From NCBI GenBank assembly GCA_958454405.1, contig CAUEBO010000036.1:1-28772 (forward strand): a stretch of 28,772 nucleotides of DNA, written 5' to 3'. How positions within the stretch are numbered: position 1 is the first letter of the stretch; the number at the start of each line of letters is the position of its first letter. This DNA comes from an uncultured Eggerthellaceae bacterium. GTDB lineage: Bacteria; Actinomycetota; Coriobacteriia; Coriobacteriales; Eggerthellaceae. This document shows positions 1 to 7,690 of this stretch, in pieces. The notes under the pieces were generated by a model. The model was not told where the DNA came from and searched no databases. It saw only the letters and a program-made list of their open reading frames with translations. The position numbers and the translations under genes were made by a program.

Positions 1-285
1 GCCGGCCATGTAGGAGATGCCCTCGCCCTTGAGCGAGATGCCCGGCGACGAGGACGAGGTCATCACGCGCGCGCCGGCGCAGGAGGCGCCGTACACCATG
101 TTGATGGCCGCGACCTCGCTCTCGGCCTGCAGGTAGGTGCCCCCCACCTTCGGCATGCGCTTGGACATGTAGGCCGCAAGCTCGGTCTGCGGCGTTATGG
201 GATAGCCGAAGAAGAAACGGCATCCTGCGCGGATGGCGCTCTCGGCCATAACTTCGTTGCCCTTCATCAGCACTTTCTCAGCCAT
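1..285 (-). CDS. vorB: 2-oxoacid:ferredoxin oxidoreductase alpha subunit (VorB/KorA-like), N-terminal 95 residues
   Basis: This is the N-terminal part of the alpha (pyrimidine-binding) subunit of a thiamine-diphosphate 2-oxoacid:ferredoxin oxidoreductase; the gene runs off the left edge. The ATG at 285 is preceded by AGAGG with a 6-base spacer. The visible protein begins MAEKVLMKGNEVMAESAIRA and continues with FFGYPITPQTE and QAESEVAAINMVYGASCAGA, ending in VMTSSSSPGISLKGEG, all hallmarks of VorB/KorA/PorA alpha chains. In this family the enzyme interconverts branched-chain or other 2-oxoacids and acyl-CoA with ferredoxin. It starts 3 bases after the ferredoxin gene, so the two are co-transcribed. 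The substrate cannot be read from this fragment: 3-methyl-2-oxobutanoate, 2-oxoglutarate and aryl-pyruvate are all possible. Confidence 0.92.
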   Translation of the reverse strand, partial: MAEKVLMKGNEVMAESAIRAGCRFFFGYPITPQTELAAYMSKRMPKVGGTYLQAESEVAAINMVYGASCAGARVMTSSSSPGISLKGEGISYMAG

Positions 286-288
286 GAT

Positions 289-495
289 CTACCTCTCAAC
301 CGTAATCGCGACGTCCGGGCACATGACCGCGCACGACATGCAGGCCGTGCACCGCTCCGCGTCGATCAGCGTCGCCGGATGGTATCCCTTGGCGGTGATC
401 CTGGCTTGATCGAGCTCGATGATATGCTGGGGGCACGAGTCGACGCACAGGCCGCACCCCTTGCAGAAATGATCGTCTACTATGATCCTCGGCAT
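289..495 (-). CDS. 2[4Fe-4S] ferredoxin-like delta subunit of 2-oxoacid oxidoreductase
   Basis: This is a 68-residue ferredoxin with two cluster motifs, CKGCGLCVDSCP (residues about 11-22) and CTACMSCAVMCP (about 49-60), each CxxCxxCxxxCP. Such small proteins are the electron-accepting delta (VorD/KorD) subunits of ferredoxin-dependent 2-oxoacid oxidoreductases, and the alpha subunit gene follows after 3 bases. The ATG at 495 has a strong upstream GAGGAAGG. The stretch 496-595 upstream holds no gene, only a GC hairpin (522-548). It is likely expressed from the same transcript as the upstream ATPase and acyl-CoA synthetase. Confidence 0.93.
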   Translation of the reverse strand: MPRIIVDDHFCKGCGLCVDSCPQHIIELDQARITAKGYHPATLIDAERCTACMSCAVMCPDVAITVER

Positions 496-521
496 TCTGG
501 AACCTTCCTCGTCTCCAATGC

Positions 522-548
522 GCCCGCGCGCGAAACGCTTGCGCGGGC
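522..548 (-). other. GC hairpin between ATPase and ferredoxin genes
   Basis: Arms 522-529 and 541-548 (GCCCGCGC/GCGCGGGC) form a perfect 8-bp stem. There is no T-run, so it may be an mRNA-processing or stabilising stem within the operon rather than a terminator. Function is inferred. Confidence 0.4.
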
Positions 549-595
549 CCCTGCCGCGCTCGGCCGTCGTACCGGGCGCGGCGTGCGCCCCGGCG

Positions 596-1450
596 TCATT
601 CCCAGGGCGTTCTCACATATACTTGCACAGGATAGAGCGTTTGCGGGCCCCCATTCGGCCCAGTGAGCGCACTTTCCCGGTCGGCGAGCCGCGCGGGCAC
701 CGTGGTGCATGCGAGCGGCAGGCCCAGCTCGTCCGCCACGGCACGGGCGAACGGCACGCCCAGGGCGATGGTCCCCTCGTCGGTTTCCTGCTTGAGGTGC
801 GTGTTGTTCACCACCGCCGTGGCGCGAAGCCGCGCCTTCGCCTCTATCTCGCGCAGCACCGAGACGGCCTCGGCGGGCTGCTGCGTGAGGTTGCGGCAGC
901 GGTTGACCACGTAGAGCAGGGCGTAAGGCGCCCGCGCGATGGCGGGAGCGAACCGGCCGAGCGCCGTGGCGCCCACGTCGTCGCCGCCGGCGTCGATGAT
1001 GAGCGCTCGCCGCCCCTGATGGCGAGGCGGAGCCCAGTCACTCGAACAGTCCTCGCTTCGCTGCGGAACTCGCTTGATGGACCCCGTCTCGGCGCCGCAT
1101 GCGCTCGCTGGACCCTGGTTCCACTCGCGCTGGGCCTCGTCGATGACGGTGGACACCTGGCCGGAGATGCTCGGGCTGTCCAGCGTGGTGCCGGCCATCA
1201 CTGGCGCGATCACGCGCACGCCGCGCTCCTCCAAAAGGCCGCGGTAGTCGCTCGAGCGGAAGTACGGGTTCACCACGTCCAGGTCCGCCAGCACCACGTC
1301 GTAGCCGCGCGCCGCGGCGTCCAAGGCCAGGTTGATGGAGAAGTTGGTCTTCCCCGCCCCGTAGTGCCCCGCCACCACCGTGACAGGGGGCAGCGGGAAC
1401 AGCCCGGCTCCGGAAGCACCACCGGCTTCTTCGGCCGTCTCCTCGCCCAT
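596..1450 (-). CDS. MinD/ParA-like P-loop ATPase of the 2-oxoacid oxidoreductase operon, with internal insertion
   Basis: This is a 284-residue SIMIBI-class P-loop ATPase. Walker A is VVAGHYGAGKTNFSIN (residues 25-40), followed by ADLDVVNPYFRS (55-66) and a Walker B-like IIDAGGDDVGATALGR (151-166). Relatives are found beside ferredoxin-dependent 2-oxoacid oxidoreductase genes in anaerobes; their exact job is not established to my knowledge. The ATG at 1450 overlaps the TGA of the acyl-CoA synthetase by one base (TGATG), so translation is coupled. The frame stays open far upstream, but those residues are antisense-style shadow sequence. Residues about 111-147 (Asn-Gln-Gly to Gln-Gly-Arg, rich in Ser, Arg and Pro) sit where the family normally has only a short linker between the switch region and Walker B, so they look like an in-frame DNA insertion. 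Confidence 0.85.
   Translation of the reverse strand: MGEETAEEAGGASGAGLFPLPPVTVVAGHYGAGKTNFSINLALDAAARGYDVVLADLDVVNPYFRSSDYRGLLEERGVRVIAPVMAGTTLDSPSISGQVSTVIDEAQREWNQGPASACGAETGSIKRVPQRSEDCSSDWAPPRHQGRRALIIDAGGDDVGATALGRFAPAIARAPYALLYVVNRCRNLTQQPAEAVSVLREIEAKARLRATAVVNNTHLKQETDEGTIALGVPFARAVADELGLPLACTTVPARLADRESALTGPNGGPQTLYPVQVYVRTPWE
1010..1120. repeat. Putative inserted repeat element within the ATPase gene
   Basis: About 110 bases encode residues ~111-147 of the ATPase and do not fit the P-loop fold. The DNA contains an imperfect dyad around 1058-1075 (TCCTCGCTTCGCTGCGGA) and short GCGAAGCGAG-type motifs typical of dispersed extragenic repeats. Limits are approximate, set by where protein similarity to the family should resume. 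No second copy exists in the window, so repeat status is inference. Confidence 0.45.
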
Positions 1451-3234
1451 CACACGAGGCCTTCCGGCAGGGTGCCGCGGCCCTCGTCCTCTTCGCGGAT
1501 GGCGGCGCGGCGGATCTTGCCGTTCACGGTCTTCGGCAGCGCGTCCACGTACTCCACGATGCGGGGGTACTTGTACGGGGCCGTGCGCTTCTTCACCCAG
1601 GTCTGCAGTTCCTTCGTGAGCAGGTCGGATCCCGCGAAGCCCTCGGCCAGCACGACGGTGGCCTTCACGGCCTTGCCGCGCGTGGGATCGGGCACGCCCG
1701 TGACGGCGCATTCCCGAACCGCCTCGTGCTCCAAAAGCACGCTCTCTATCTCGAAGGGGCCGATGCGGTAGCCGCTCGACTTGATCACGTCGTCGTTTCT
1801 GCCCACGTACCAGAAGTAGCCGTCCTCATCGCACCAGGCGGTGTCGCCGGTATGGTACCAGCCGTCGTGCATGGCCGCGGCGGTCTTCTCGGGGTCGCGG
1901 TAGTACTCCAGCATAATGCCGGCCGCCTTCTGGTGGACGTCGATGCACACCTCGCCCGTCTCGCCCGTGTCGCAGCGGCTGCCGTCGTCGCGCTGGATCT
2001 CCACGTTGTACAGCGGCACCGGCTTGCCCATGGATCCGGGGCGCGGCGTGGACCCGGTGAGGTTCGCGATGGTGAGCGGCGTCTCGGTCTGGCCGAAGCC
2101 CTCGTAGATGGTGAGCCCGGTGTGCTCTTTCCAGAAATCGAACAGGTCGGGGTTCAGGGCCTCGCCGGCGGTGGTGGAGTACTCGAGCGTGGACAGGTCG
2201 AACACGTCCACGTTCTCGGTCATCATCATGCGGTACATCGTGGGCGGGCAGCACAGCGTGGTGATGCCGTAGCGCGCGATGAGAGAGAGGATGTCGGCGG
2301 GATGGAAGCGGTCGTAGTCGTAGGTGAACACGCACGCCTCCATGAGCCACTGGCCGTAGTACTTGCCCCACACGGCCTTGCCCCAGCCGGTGTCGGCGAT
2401 GGTGAAGTGCAGGCCGTCGGGATTCACGTTGTGCCAGTGCTTCGCCGTGACCAGGTGCGCGATGGCGTACTCGGAGTCGTGCAGCACCATCTTGGGGTTG
2501 CCCGAGGTGCCGGACGAGAAGTACATGAGCATGGGGTCGGCGGCGCGCGTCTCGCGGCGCGCGAAGTCCGCGCTGGCCGCGCGCACGCCCGTGTTGAAGT
2601 CCAGCCAGCCCTCGCGCACAGCCGCCGCAGCGCAGACGCCCTGCTCGCCGGAGAGCGCTTCTCCGATGGGTTCGCCGTCGTCGGGGAACACCAGGTTGCC
2701 GTCGGCGTCCTCGGGCGTGAGGCCGCCGCCCGCGCCGTTCACGAGGATCTTCGTCTCAAGCGTGGGGCACGCCGCATCCACGTTGTCCACCACGTCCGCT
2801 ATCCCGCCGAGCGAGGTGGCGATGATCGCCTTCACGGACGCGCCGTTCAGGCGGTACTCCAGGTCGTGCTCCTTGAGCATGAACGTGGCGGGCACCATGA
2901 CTGCGCCCAGCTTGGCAAGCGCCGTGGCCACGAACCAGAACTGGTAGTGGCGGCGCAGGATGACCATGACCATGTCGCCCCGCCCGATGCCCGCTTCGGC
3001 CAGGAAGTTCGCGGTCTTGTCCGACCAGCGCTTCATGTCGGCGAACGTGAAGACGTGCTCCTCGCCCTCGGGGTTGCACCACACCATGGCGCGGCGGTCG
3101 GGATCGTTCTCGGCGATGTCGTCGACCACGTGGTAGCCGAAGTTGAAGTCGTCGGGGCAGTTCACGACGAAATCGGACAGCAGGCCGTCCTCGTCGTAGG
3201 TTTCGGTGACGAAACGGAGGTTGATGTTTCTCAT
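1450..3234 (-). CDS. AMP-forming acyl-CoA synthetase (ACSM / medium- or branched-chain type)
   Basis: This 594-residue ANL-superfamily enzyme activates a carboxylic acid with ATP and CoA to acyl-CoA, AMP and PPi. Visible core motifs: A3 phosphate loop MYFSSGTSGNPK (238-248), A5 YEGFGQTET (377-385), A7 YHTGD (460-464), A8 hinge DDVIKSSGYRIGPFEIE (481-497) and the C-terminal catalytic lysine in PKTVNGKIRR. Length and motifs fit medium-chain/aryl acyl-CoA synthetases rather than acetyl-CoA synthetase. The ATG at 3234 has GAGG upstream. Position between an XRE-cupin regulator and ferredoxin/VorB genes suggests it makes, or consumes, the acyl-CoA handled by the oxidoreductase, for example isobutyrate, isovalerate or phenylacetate. 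That substrate range is inferred. The 127-base gap to the regulator holds only a weak hairpin (3326-3338). Confidence 0.93.
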   Translation of the reverse strand: MRNINLRFVTETYDEDGLLSDFVVNCPDDFNFGYHVVDDIAENDPDRRAMVWCNPEGEEHVFTFADMKRWSDKTANFLAEAGIGRGDMVMVILRRHYQFWFVATALAKLGAVMVPATFMLKEHDLEYRLNGASVKAIIATSLGGIADVVDNVDAACPTLETKILVNGAGGGLTPEDADGNLVFPDDGEPIGEALSGEQGVCAAAAVREGWLDFNTGVRAASADFARRETRAADPMLMYFSSGTSGNPKMVLHDSEYAIAHLVTAKHWHNVNPDGLHFTIADTGWGKAVWGKYYGQWLMEACVFTYDYDRFHPADILSLIARYGITTLCCPPTMYRMMMTENVDVFDLSTLEYSTTAGEALNPDLFDFWKEHTGLTIYEGFGQTETPLTIANLTGSTPRPGSMGKPVPLYNVEIQRDDGSRCDTGETGEVCIDVHQKAAGIMLEYYRDPEKTAAAMHDGWYHTGDTAWCDEDGYFWYVGRNDDVIKSSGYRIGPFEIESVLLEHEAVRECAVTGVPDPTRGKAVKATVVLAEGFAGSDLLTKELQTWVKKRTAPYKYPRIVEYVDALPKTVNGKIRRAAIREEDEGRGTLPEGLV

Positions 3235-3361
3235 GGGTTCATTCCTCTGATGGGCGATGCGGCGGACGCCGCGGGGACGGATAAGACGGTGGCGAAAACG
3301 GCGCTGACCGGGCAGGCCCCCGCCCGCGCCGGAGGCGCAGGGCGGACGCGGCGGGCAGCGC

Positions 3362-3946
3362 CTAGATAATCGTCTCTCCGTGGGGCTTCATGACGATGGC
3401 CAAGAACGTGCACGGCTCGCCTCCCGTGGCGATCATGCCGTGGCCGCGGCCCGAATCGTACATGAGCAGATCGCCCGCTTCCAGCTCTTCGACGTGGTCC
3501 TCGTAGGCGAAGCGCATGCGGCCCGAGATGATGTAGTCAAGCTCCTGGCCCACGTGGTAGGACAGGTGGATGGGCGCGTCCTGCTCTTCCTCGAGGTAGG
3601 GCGCGGTGACCAGGAACGGCTCGGCCAGCTTGTTCTTGAAATGCGGCGCCTTGTGCAGGTACTCGAAGCCGGCGCGGCGCTTGATGGACAGCCCCTCGGC
3701 CGCGCGCGTGAGCGAGTAGCCGGACAGATGCGGGTTCTCGCCGGTCAAAAGTTCGATAACGTCCACGCCCAGGCGCTCGGCGCACTTGTACAGGAAGGTG
3801 AACGACAGGTCGTGCTCGCCCGACTCCTGCGCGGCATACTCGGAAACGGAGCGCCCCGTGGCGTCCGCCATTTCCTGCATGGTGATGTCGAGGTCCTCGC
3901 GCAGCGCGCGAATGCGCCCTGCCACCTCTTTGATGTTCGGCTCCAC
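3362..3946 (-). CDS. XRE-family HTH regulator with C-terminal cupin
   Basis: A 194-residue regulator: an N-terminal XRE helix-turn-helix (about residues 6-65, with ITMQEMADATGRSVSEYAAQ) and a C-terminal cupin barrel (about 110-185, with HVGQELDYIISGRMRF and LEAGDLLMYDSGRGHGM). Cupin-XRE proteins usually sense a small ligand and control a neighbouring catabolic operon. I chose the GTG at 3946 because GGAGG lies 10 bases upstream and the HTH begins directly after it. An upstream ATG (4030) would add about 28 low-complexity basic residues and would start inside the predicted promoter. The acyl-CoA synthetase follows on the same strand, so the regulator is probably autoregulated and controls the whole operon. 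Confidence 0.9.
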   Translation of the reverse strand: MEPNIKEVAGRIRALREDLDITMQEMADATGRSVSEYAAQESGEHDLSFTFLYKCAERLGVDVIELLTGENPHLSGYSLTRAAEGLSIKRRAGFEYLHKAPHFKNKLAEPFLVTAPYLEEEQDAPIHLSYHVGQELDYIISGRMRFAYEDHVEELEAGDLLMYDSGRGHGMIATGGEPCTFLAIVMKPHGETII

Positions 3947-3971
3947 GGTCGCTGGACCTCCTTCTGCTCTC

Positions 3972-4042
3972 TCGCGACGTCGCGAAGAAGGGCGACGCCT
4001 GCCTGGAAAAGTTTTCCCATTGTATAGCAAACCGGTCGGTTT
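3972..4042 (-). promoter_or_regulatory. Promoter and two palindromic candidate operators of the XRE-cupin operon
   Basis: An extended -10 (TGC-TATACA, hexamer 4021-4026, TG at 4028-4029) overlaps an inverted repeat AAACCGGTCGGTTT at 4029-4042 (6-bp arms, 2-base centre). Downstream in the leader lies a perfect 14-bp palindrome TCGCGACGTCGCGA at 3972-3985, 26 bases before the GTG start. No -35 is evident. Overlap of the first dyad with the promoter suggests an operator; which protein binds is inferred. The remaining 4043-4225 shows nothing beyond a small hairpin (4087-4100). Confidence 0.55.
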
Positions 4043-4225
4043 AGAGCGGACGGGATGAAAATACCCGAGCGTTTCCGCGAGCGGCGCCGCCAGGAGGCGG
4101 TTGCCGGGCTTTCGGCAAAGCGCTGCTAGCGTCCTTTTGCCGGCGGTACCATAGCCGTTGCCGTGCCCGAGGCGCAGAAAAGCCGAGGCTGCTCGCCCGT
4201 CCTGCGAATCTGCGGTCCGAAGCGC

Positions 4226-5200
4226 CTACTGTTTGAACCTGACGAGGCCGTTCTCGCCGCGATGGCAGGTCTTGACGAAGCGGACCGATTTGTCGGCCGC
4301 GTTCATGATGATGCATTCGGTGGTCACCGAGCCGTCGGCCTTCGAAACGCCCGACACCATCTCGCCGTCGGTCACGCCGCAGGCGATGAACGCCGCGTCG
4401 TCGGAGCGCACGAGCATGTCCATGGTCAGCACGCCATCGAGGTCGACCTCGGCCGTCTGCTCGGCCCGGCAGCGCTTCTCTTCCCCGTCCGCGTCCAGGT
4501 CGAAACGCAGGCGGCCCTCGAACGCGCCGCCGATGGCCTTGAGGCCCGTGCAGGCCAGCACGCCTTCGGGCGCGCCGCCCGAGCCCATGTACAGGTCGAT
4601 GCCGGTCCCCGGCACGGCCGTGGCGATGGCGCCGAACACGTCGCCGTCCTCGATCAGCCGCACGCGCGCGCCGGCGTCGCGGACGGCCTGGACAAGCTCG
4701 GCATGGCGATCGCGGTCCAGGATGCACACGTTCACGTCGGAGACGTCCTTGCCCAGCGCCTCGGCCACGGCGGCCACGTTCTCGGCAGGTGTCTTGTCGA
4801 TGCCCACCTTGCCGATGCAGGCCGGGCCCGCCGCGATCTTCTGCATGTAGGTGTCGGGCGCGAACAACAGCGCCCCGCGCGGCGCGATGGCGATGGTGGT
4901 GAGCGCGTTGGGCCTGTTGTACGCGCACAGGTTCGTGCCCTCGAGCGGATCCACCGCGATGTCGATCTCCTCGCCGCCACATCCCAGCTCCTCGCCGATG
5001 AAGAGCATCGGCGCCTCGTCGCGCTCGCCCTCGCCGATGACGATGCGACCGGAGAACTCGATGTCGTTGAAGGCGGTGCGCATGGCCGTGGTGGCCGCCC
5101 GGTCCGCCGCGACCTTGTCGCCCTTGCCGTTCCACTCGGCCGAGGCTATGGCCGCCTTCTCGGCGACTGCGAGAATTTCCAGAAGACGTGCAGGATTCAT
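4226..5200 (-). CDS. glpX: Class II fructose-1,6-bisphosphatase GlpX
   Basis: This 324-residue enzyme hydrolyses fructose 1,6-bisphosphate to fructose 6-phosphate in gluconeogenesis. Diagnostic metal/phosphate motifs are seen: VIGEGERDEAPML (54-66), DPLEGTNLCAYNRPNA (84-99), DRDRH, YMGSGGAPEGVLA and the closing KTCHRGENGLVRF. Length is normal for the family. The ATG at 5200 has GGAGG with a 7-base spacer. It follows rsmB by 59 bases on the same strand and has its own candidate promoter at the end of rsmB. For an anaerobe growing on amino acids, gluconeogenic FBPase is expected to be important. Related inositol monophosphatase-type functions are unlikely given the motifs. Confidence 0.95.
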   Translation of the reverse strand: MNPARLLEILAVAEKAAIASAEWNGKGDKVAADRAATTAMRTAFNDIEFSGRIVIGEGERDEAPMLFIGEELGCGGEEIDIAVDPLEGTNLCAYNRPNALTTIAIAPRGALLFAPDTYMQKIAAGPACIGKVGIDKTPAENVAAVAEALGKDVSDVNVCILDRDRHAELVQAVRDAGARVRLIEDGDVFGAIATAVPGTGIDLYMGSGGAPEGVLACTGLKAIGGAFEGRLRFDLDADGEEKRCRAEQTAEVDLDGVLTMDMLVRSDDAAFIACGVTDGEMVSGVSKADGSVTTECIIMNAADKSVRFVKTCHRGENGLVRFKQ

Positions 5201-5248
5201 AGCGTTTCCTCCCGTGCAGGCTCGCTCAGCGATGGGTCCGGTCGCCCG

Positions 5249-5276
5249 ATTCTACCACGTCACGGCTCGCGGACAA
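5249..5276 (-). promoter_or_regulatory. Candidate glpX promoter
   Basis: TTGTCC (5271-5276), a 16-base spacer and TAGAAT (5249-5254) preceded by TGG form an extended -10 promoter. It overlaps the last codons of rsmB, giving glpX a start of transcription about 40 bases before its ATG. Confidence 0.55.
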
Positions 5277-6741
5277 GGCGAACGGCGAAATGCGCGTCCG
5301 ACGATCCGACGAACAGCCTCGTCGCGATGCACGAGCGGCCTGCGATGGGCGCGAGCTTGAACCGCTCCCCGCGCGCCCCGGAAAGGAACGACTTCACGAC
5401 GCCGATGTTCTCCTCACTCGTCACGGTGCAGGTGGCGTAGGCCAGCGTGCCGCCGGGGGCCACGTGCGGCGCCGCCGCCTCCAGCAGGGCCAGCTGCGTC
5501 CGCGCGAACGCCGGGACGGCCTCGGGTTCCATGCGCCAGCGGATCTCGGGATGCCTTCGCAGGGTTCCCAGGCCCGAGCAAGGCGCATCGATGAACACGA
5601 CGTCGAATTCCCGGTTCGGCACCACCGCGTCCAAATCGAGCGCGTCGCCCGTCAGCGCCTGGGACACGCTCACGCCGTACTGCTTGGCTCGATCGAGCAG
5701 CAGCTTCGTTTTGAAGGCGCGGTTGTCAAGCGTCACGTGCTCCTCGATCTGGGAGCCGTATCGGCGGCAGGCGCCGCTCTGGAGCAGGATGGTCTTCGTG
5801 GCGCGGCCCGCCCCGATCTCCAGAAGCGACGCGGGTTTCGCGGCGGGCAGCACCGAAGCGGCCACCAGCTGGGAGGCGGCGTCGGACACGAGCATCCTGC
5901 CCTGGGCGAGCAGGCGGCGCACTTCGGGCACGAGCAGCGAGCGGCCGTCGGGGACGAGGAAGCAGCCCGGGACGAGCTCTTCGCCGACGCCGGCGCGCTC
6001 TAGGCGCTCGCCGGCCTTCGCGAACGCCGCTTCAACCGCCTCGTCGCGCGCCTTCGCGGCGTTCACGGCCACGAACAGCGGGGCGGGCTCGTTCGAGGCG
6101 CGCATGAACTCGGCGGCGTCGCGGGGGCCCAGCTCGTCGACGAGCCGGGACGCCAGCCAGGCGGGAAACGCATGCAGGCGCGCAAGGGCCTGCATGTCGC
6201 GCGCCGGATCGCCGAAGGGAAACGACCTTTTCAGCTCCACGATCTTGCGCAGCACGGCGTTGGCGAGGCCCGTCGCGCGCGGCGCGAAGGACCGCACCAG
6301 CTCGACGCCCTGATCCACCGCCGCATGGGGAGATTTTTCCAAGAAGATGATCTCGTAAGCGCCCAAGCGCAGCGCGTCGCGCACGTCGGGCTGGATGTCG
6401 GAAGGGCTGCGCAGCGCGCGGTCGACCACCTCGTCGAGCGTGCCCTGCGCGCTCACCACGCCCAGCACGAGCCGGGTTGCGAAAGCGCGGTCCTCGGGCT
6501 CCAGATCGGAGGAGTCGATGTGCTTCGCGATGAGGTCGTGGGCGAACGCGCCGCGCTCTCGAACCAGGCGCACCACCTCGAGCGCCGCCAGGCGCGCGGG
6601 GCTCGCCTTCGTGCGGGGCGCGGCCTGCTCTCGGCGTTCGGGATCGGGCCCCGCATAGCCCTTCCGCTCGCGGGGACGGCCGTCGGCGGGACCCGGCTCC
6701 TTCGGGGACGCTCCGCGCCCGGCGTTCATGCGATCAGCCAT
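5260..6741 (-). CDS. rsmB: 16S rRNA (cytosine-967-C5) methyltransferase RsmB
   Basis: This 493-residue protein is an N-terminal NusB-like RNA-binding domain (about residues 45-185, ARLAALEVVRLVRERGAFAHDL) fused to a Rossmann SAM-dependent methyltransferase. SAM motif I is LLEIGAGRATKTILLQ. The catalytic pair is present: Cys in DAPCSGLGTLRRHPEIRWR (motif IV) and Cys in YATCTVTSEEN (motif VI). It methylates C967 of 16S rRNA in the family's characterised members. The ATG at 6741 follows GGAGG and overlaps the fmt end by 8 bases. A second ATG at 6729 is possible. The first ~45 residues are a basic, Pro/Arg-rich tail. The gene is the third in the def-fmt-rsmB translation/ribosome cluster. Confidence 0.94.
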   Translation of the reverse strand: MADRMNAGRGASPKEPGPADGRPRERKGYAGPDPERREQAAPRTKASPARLAALEVVRLVRERGAFAHDLIAKHIDSSDLEPEDRAFATRLVLGVVSAQGTLDEVVDRALRSPSDIQPDVRDALRLGAYEIIFLEKSPHAAVDQGVELVRSFAPRATGLANAVLRKIVELKRSFPFGDPARDMQALARLHAFPAWLASRLVDELGPRDAAEFMRASNEPAPLFVAVNAAKARDEAVEAAFAKAGERLERAGVGEELVPGCFLVPDGRSLLVPEVRRLLAQGRMLVSDAASQLVAASVLPAAKPASLLEIGAGRATKTILLQSGACRRYGSQIEEHVTLDNRAFKTKLLLDRAKQYGVSVSQALTGDALDLDAVVPNREFDVVFIDAPCSGLGTLRRHPEIRWRMEPEAVPAFARTQLALLEAAAPHVAPGGTLAYATCTVTSEENIGVVKSFLSGARGERFKLAPIAGRSCIATRLFVGSSDAHFAVRLVREP

Positions 6742-7690
6742 GCAGCCCCTCCCACGTCAGCCCGCCGGCCTTGATGCCCTGAACGCCGGCAGCGAACGAC
6801 TTCGCATCCATCTTCTGCTTGCCGTCGGGCTTGAGCGACAGCGCTTCGACGGCGCCGTCCACCGCCCCCAGCAGCAGCCGCTTGCCGGCGAAGCGCACGT
6901 CTCCTGGGCCCATGCCGTCGGCAAGGGCCCGGCCCGCCTCGTCGTCGACCGCGCGCGCGTCGAGCACGGTGACGGCGCGCCCGGCAACGGCCGCGCGCGC
7001 AGGATGCGCGGCGCTCGAGGCGCGCACTTTGCGGGCGAGGGCCTCCGCAGGATCGGCCGGCGACAGGTCCAGCTCGCCCTTCTCGATCTTCGAGGCGTAG
7101 GTGACCTGCGAATCGTCCTGCTCCGTCCAGTCCACCACTCCCTGCTCGATGTGCACGAGGGCGGTCAGCAGGGCGTGCGAGCCCAGGTTCGCGAGCTCGT
7201 CTGAGAGCTCCTCGGCGTGCTTGCCGTCGATGTCGGCCGTGCGGCAGACGCAGTACGCGCCCGTGTCCAGCCCCTCTTCCATGCGCATGATGCACACGCC
7301 GGCGGTCTCGTCGCCCGCCAAGATGGCCCGTTCGATGGGAGCCGCTCCGCGCCAACGGGGCAGCAGGGAGGCGTGCACGTTCAGGCAGCCGTGCTTGGGC
7401 ACGGCCAGCACTTCGGGAGGCAGGATGGCGCCGTAGGCGGCCACGCAGACGACGTCGGGCTCCAGCGCCGCGAGCTCGCGCTGGACCTCGGCATCGCGCA
7501 GCGTGCGCGGCGAGCGGGCCTCGATGCCGTAGCGCGCGGCGCATGCCTTGACCGGCGAGGGCTCCGGGCGGTTGCCGCGCCCCCGCACGGCGTCGGGGCG
7601 CGTGTAGACGGCCACGACCTCGTGCTGCTGCACGAGATCGTCGAGGATGGTCGCCGCGAACTCGGGCGTGCCCATGAACACGACGCGCAT
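6734..7690 (-). CDS. fmt: Methionyl-tRNA formyltransferase
   Basis: This 318-residue enzyme transfers the formyl group of 10-formyl-THF to initiator Met-tRNA. The N-terminus MRVVFMGTPEFAATIL is typical, and the folate/catalytic motif LNVHASLLPRWRGAAPIERAI (about 101-121) is intact, with Asn, His and the later Asp in MEEGLDTGAY present. A C-terminal OB-fold-like domain (about 210-318) carries LARKVRASSAAHPARAAV, somewhat diverged. The ATG at 7690 overlaps the def stop by one base (TGATG), so translation is coupled to its functional partner, the deformylase. Confidence 0.95.
   Translation of the reverse strand: MRVVFMGTPEFAATILDDLVQQHEVVAVYTRPDAVRGRGNRPEPSPVKACAARYGIEARSPRTLRDAEVQRELAALEPDVVCVAAYGAILPPEVLAVPKHGCLNVHASLLPRWRGAAPIERAILAGDETAGVCIMRMEEGLDTGAYCVCRTADIDGKHAEELSDELANLGSHALLTALVHIEQGVVDWTEQDDSQVTYASKIEKGELDLSPADPAEALARKVRASSAAHPARAAVAGRAVTVLDARAVDDEAGRALADGMGPGDVRFAGKRLLLGAVDGAVEALSLKPDGKQKMDAKSFAAGVQGIKAGGLTWEGLHG

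Noticed and set aside
482..1771. Long plus-strand open frame across the ATPase and acyl-CoA synthetase region
   Set aside because: Antisense to genes with P-loop and ANL motifs; composition is typical of an antisense shadow.
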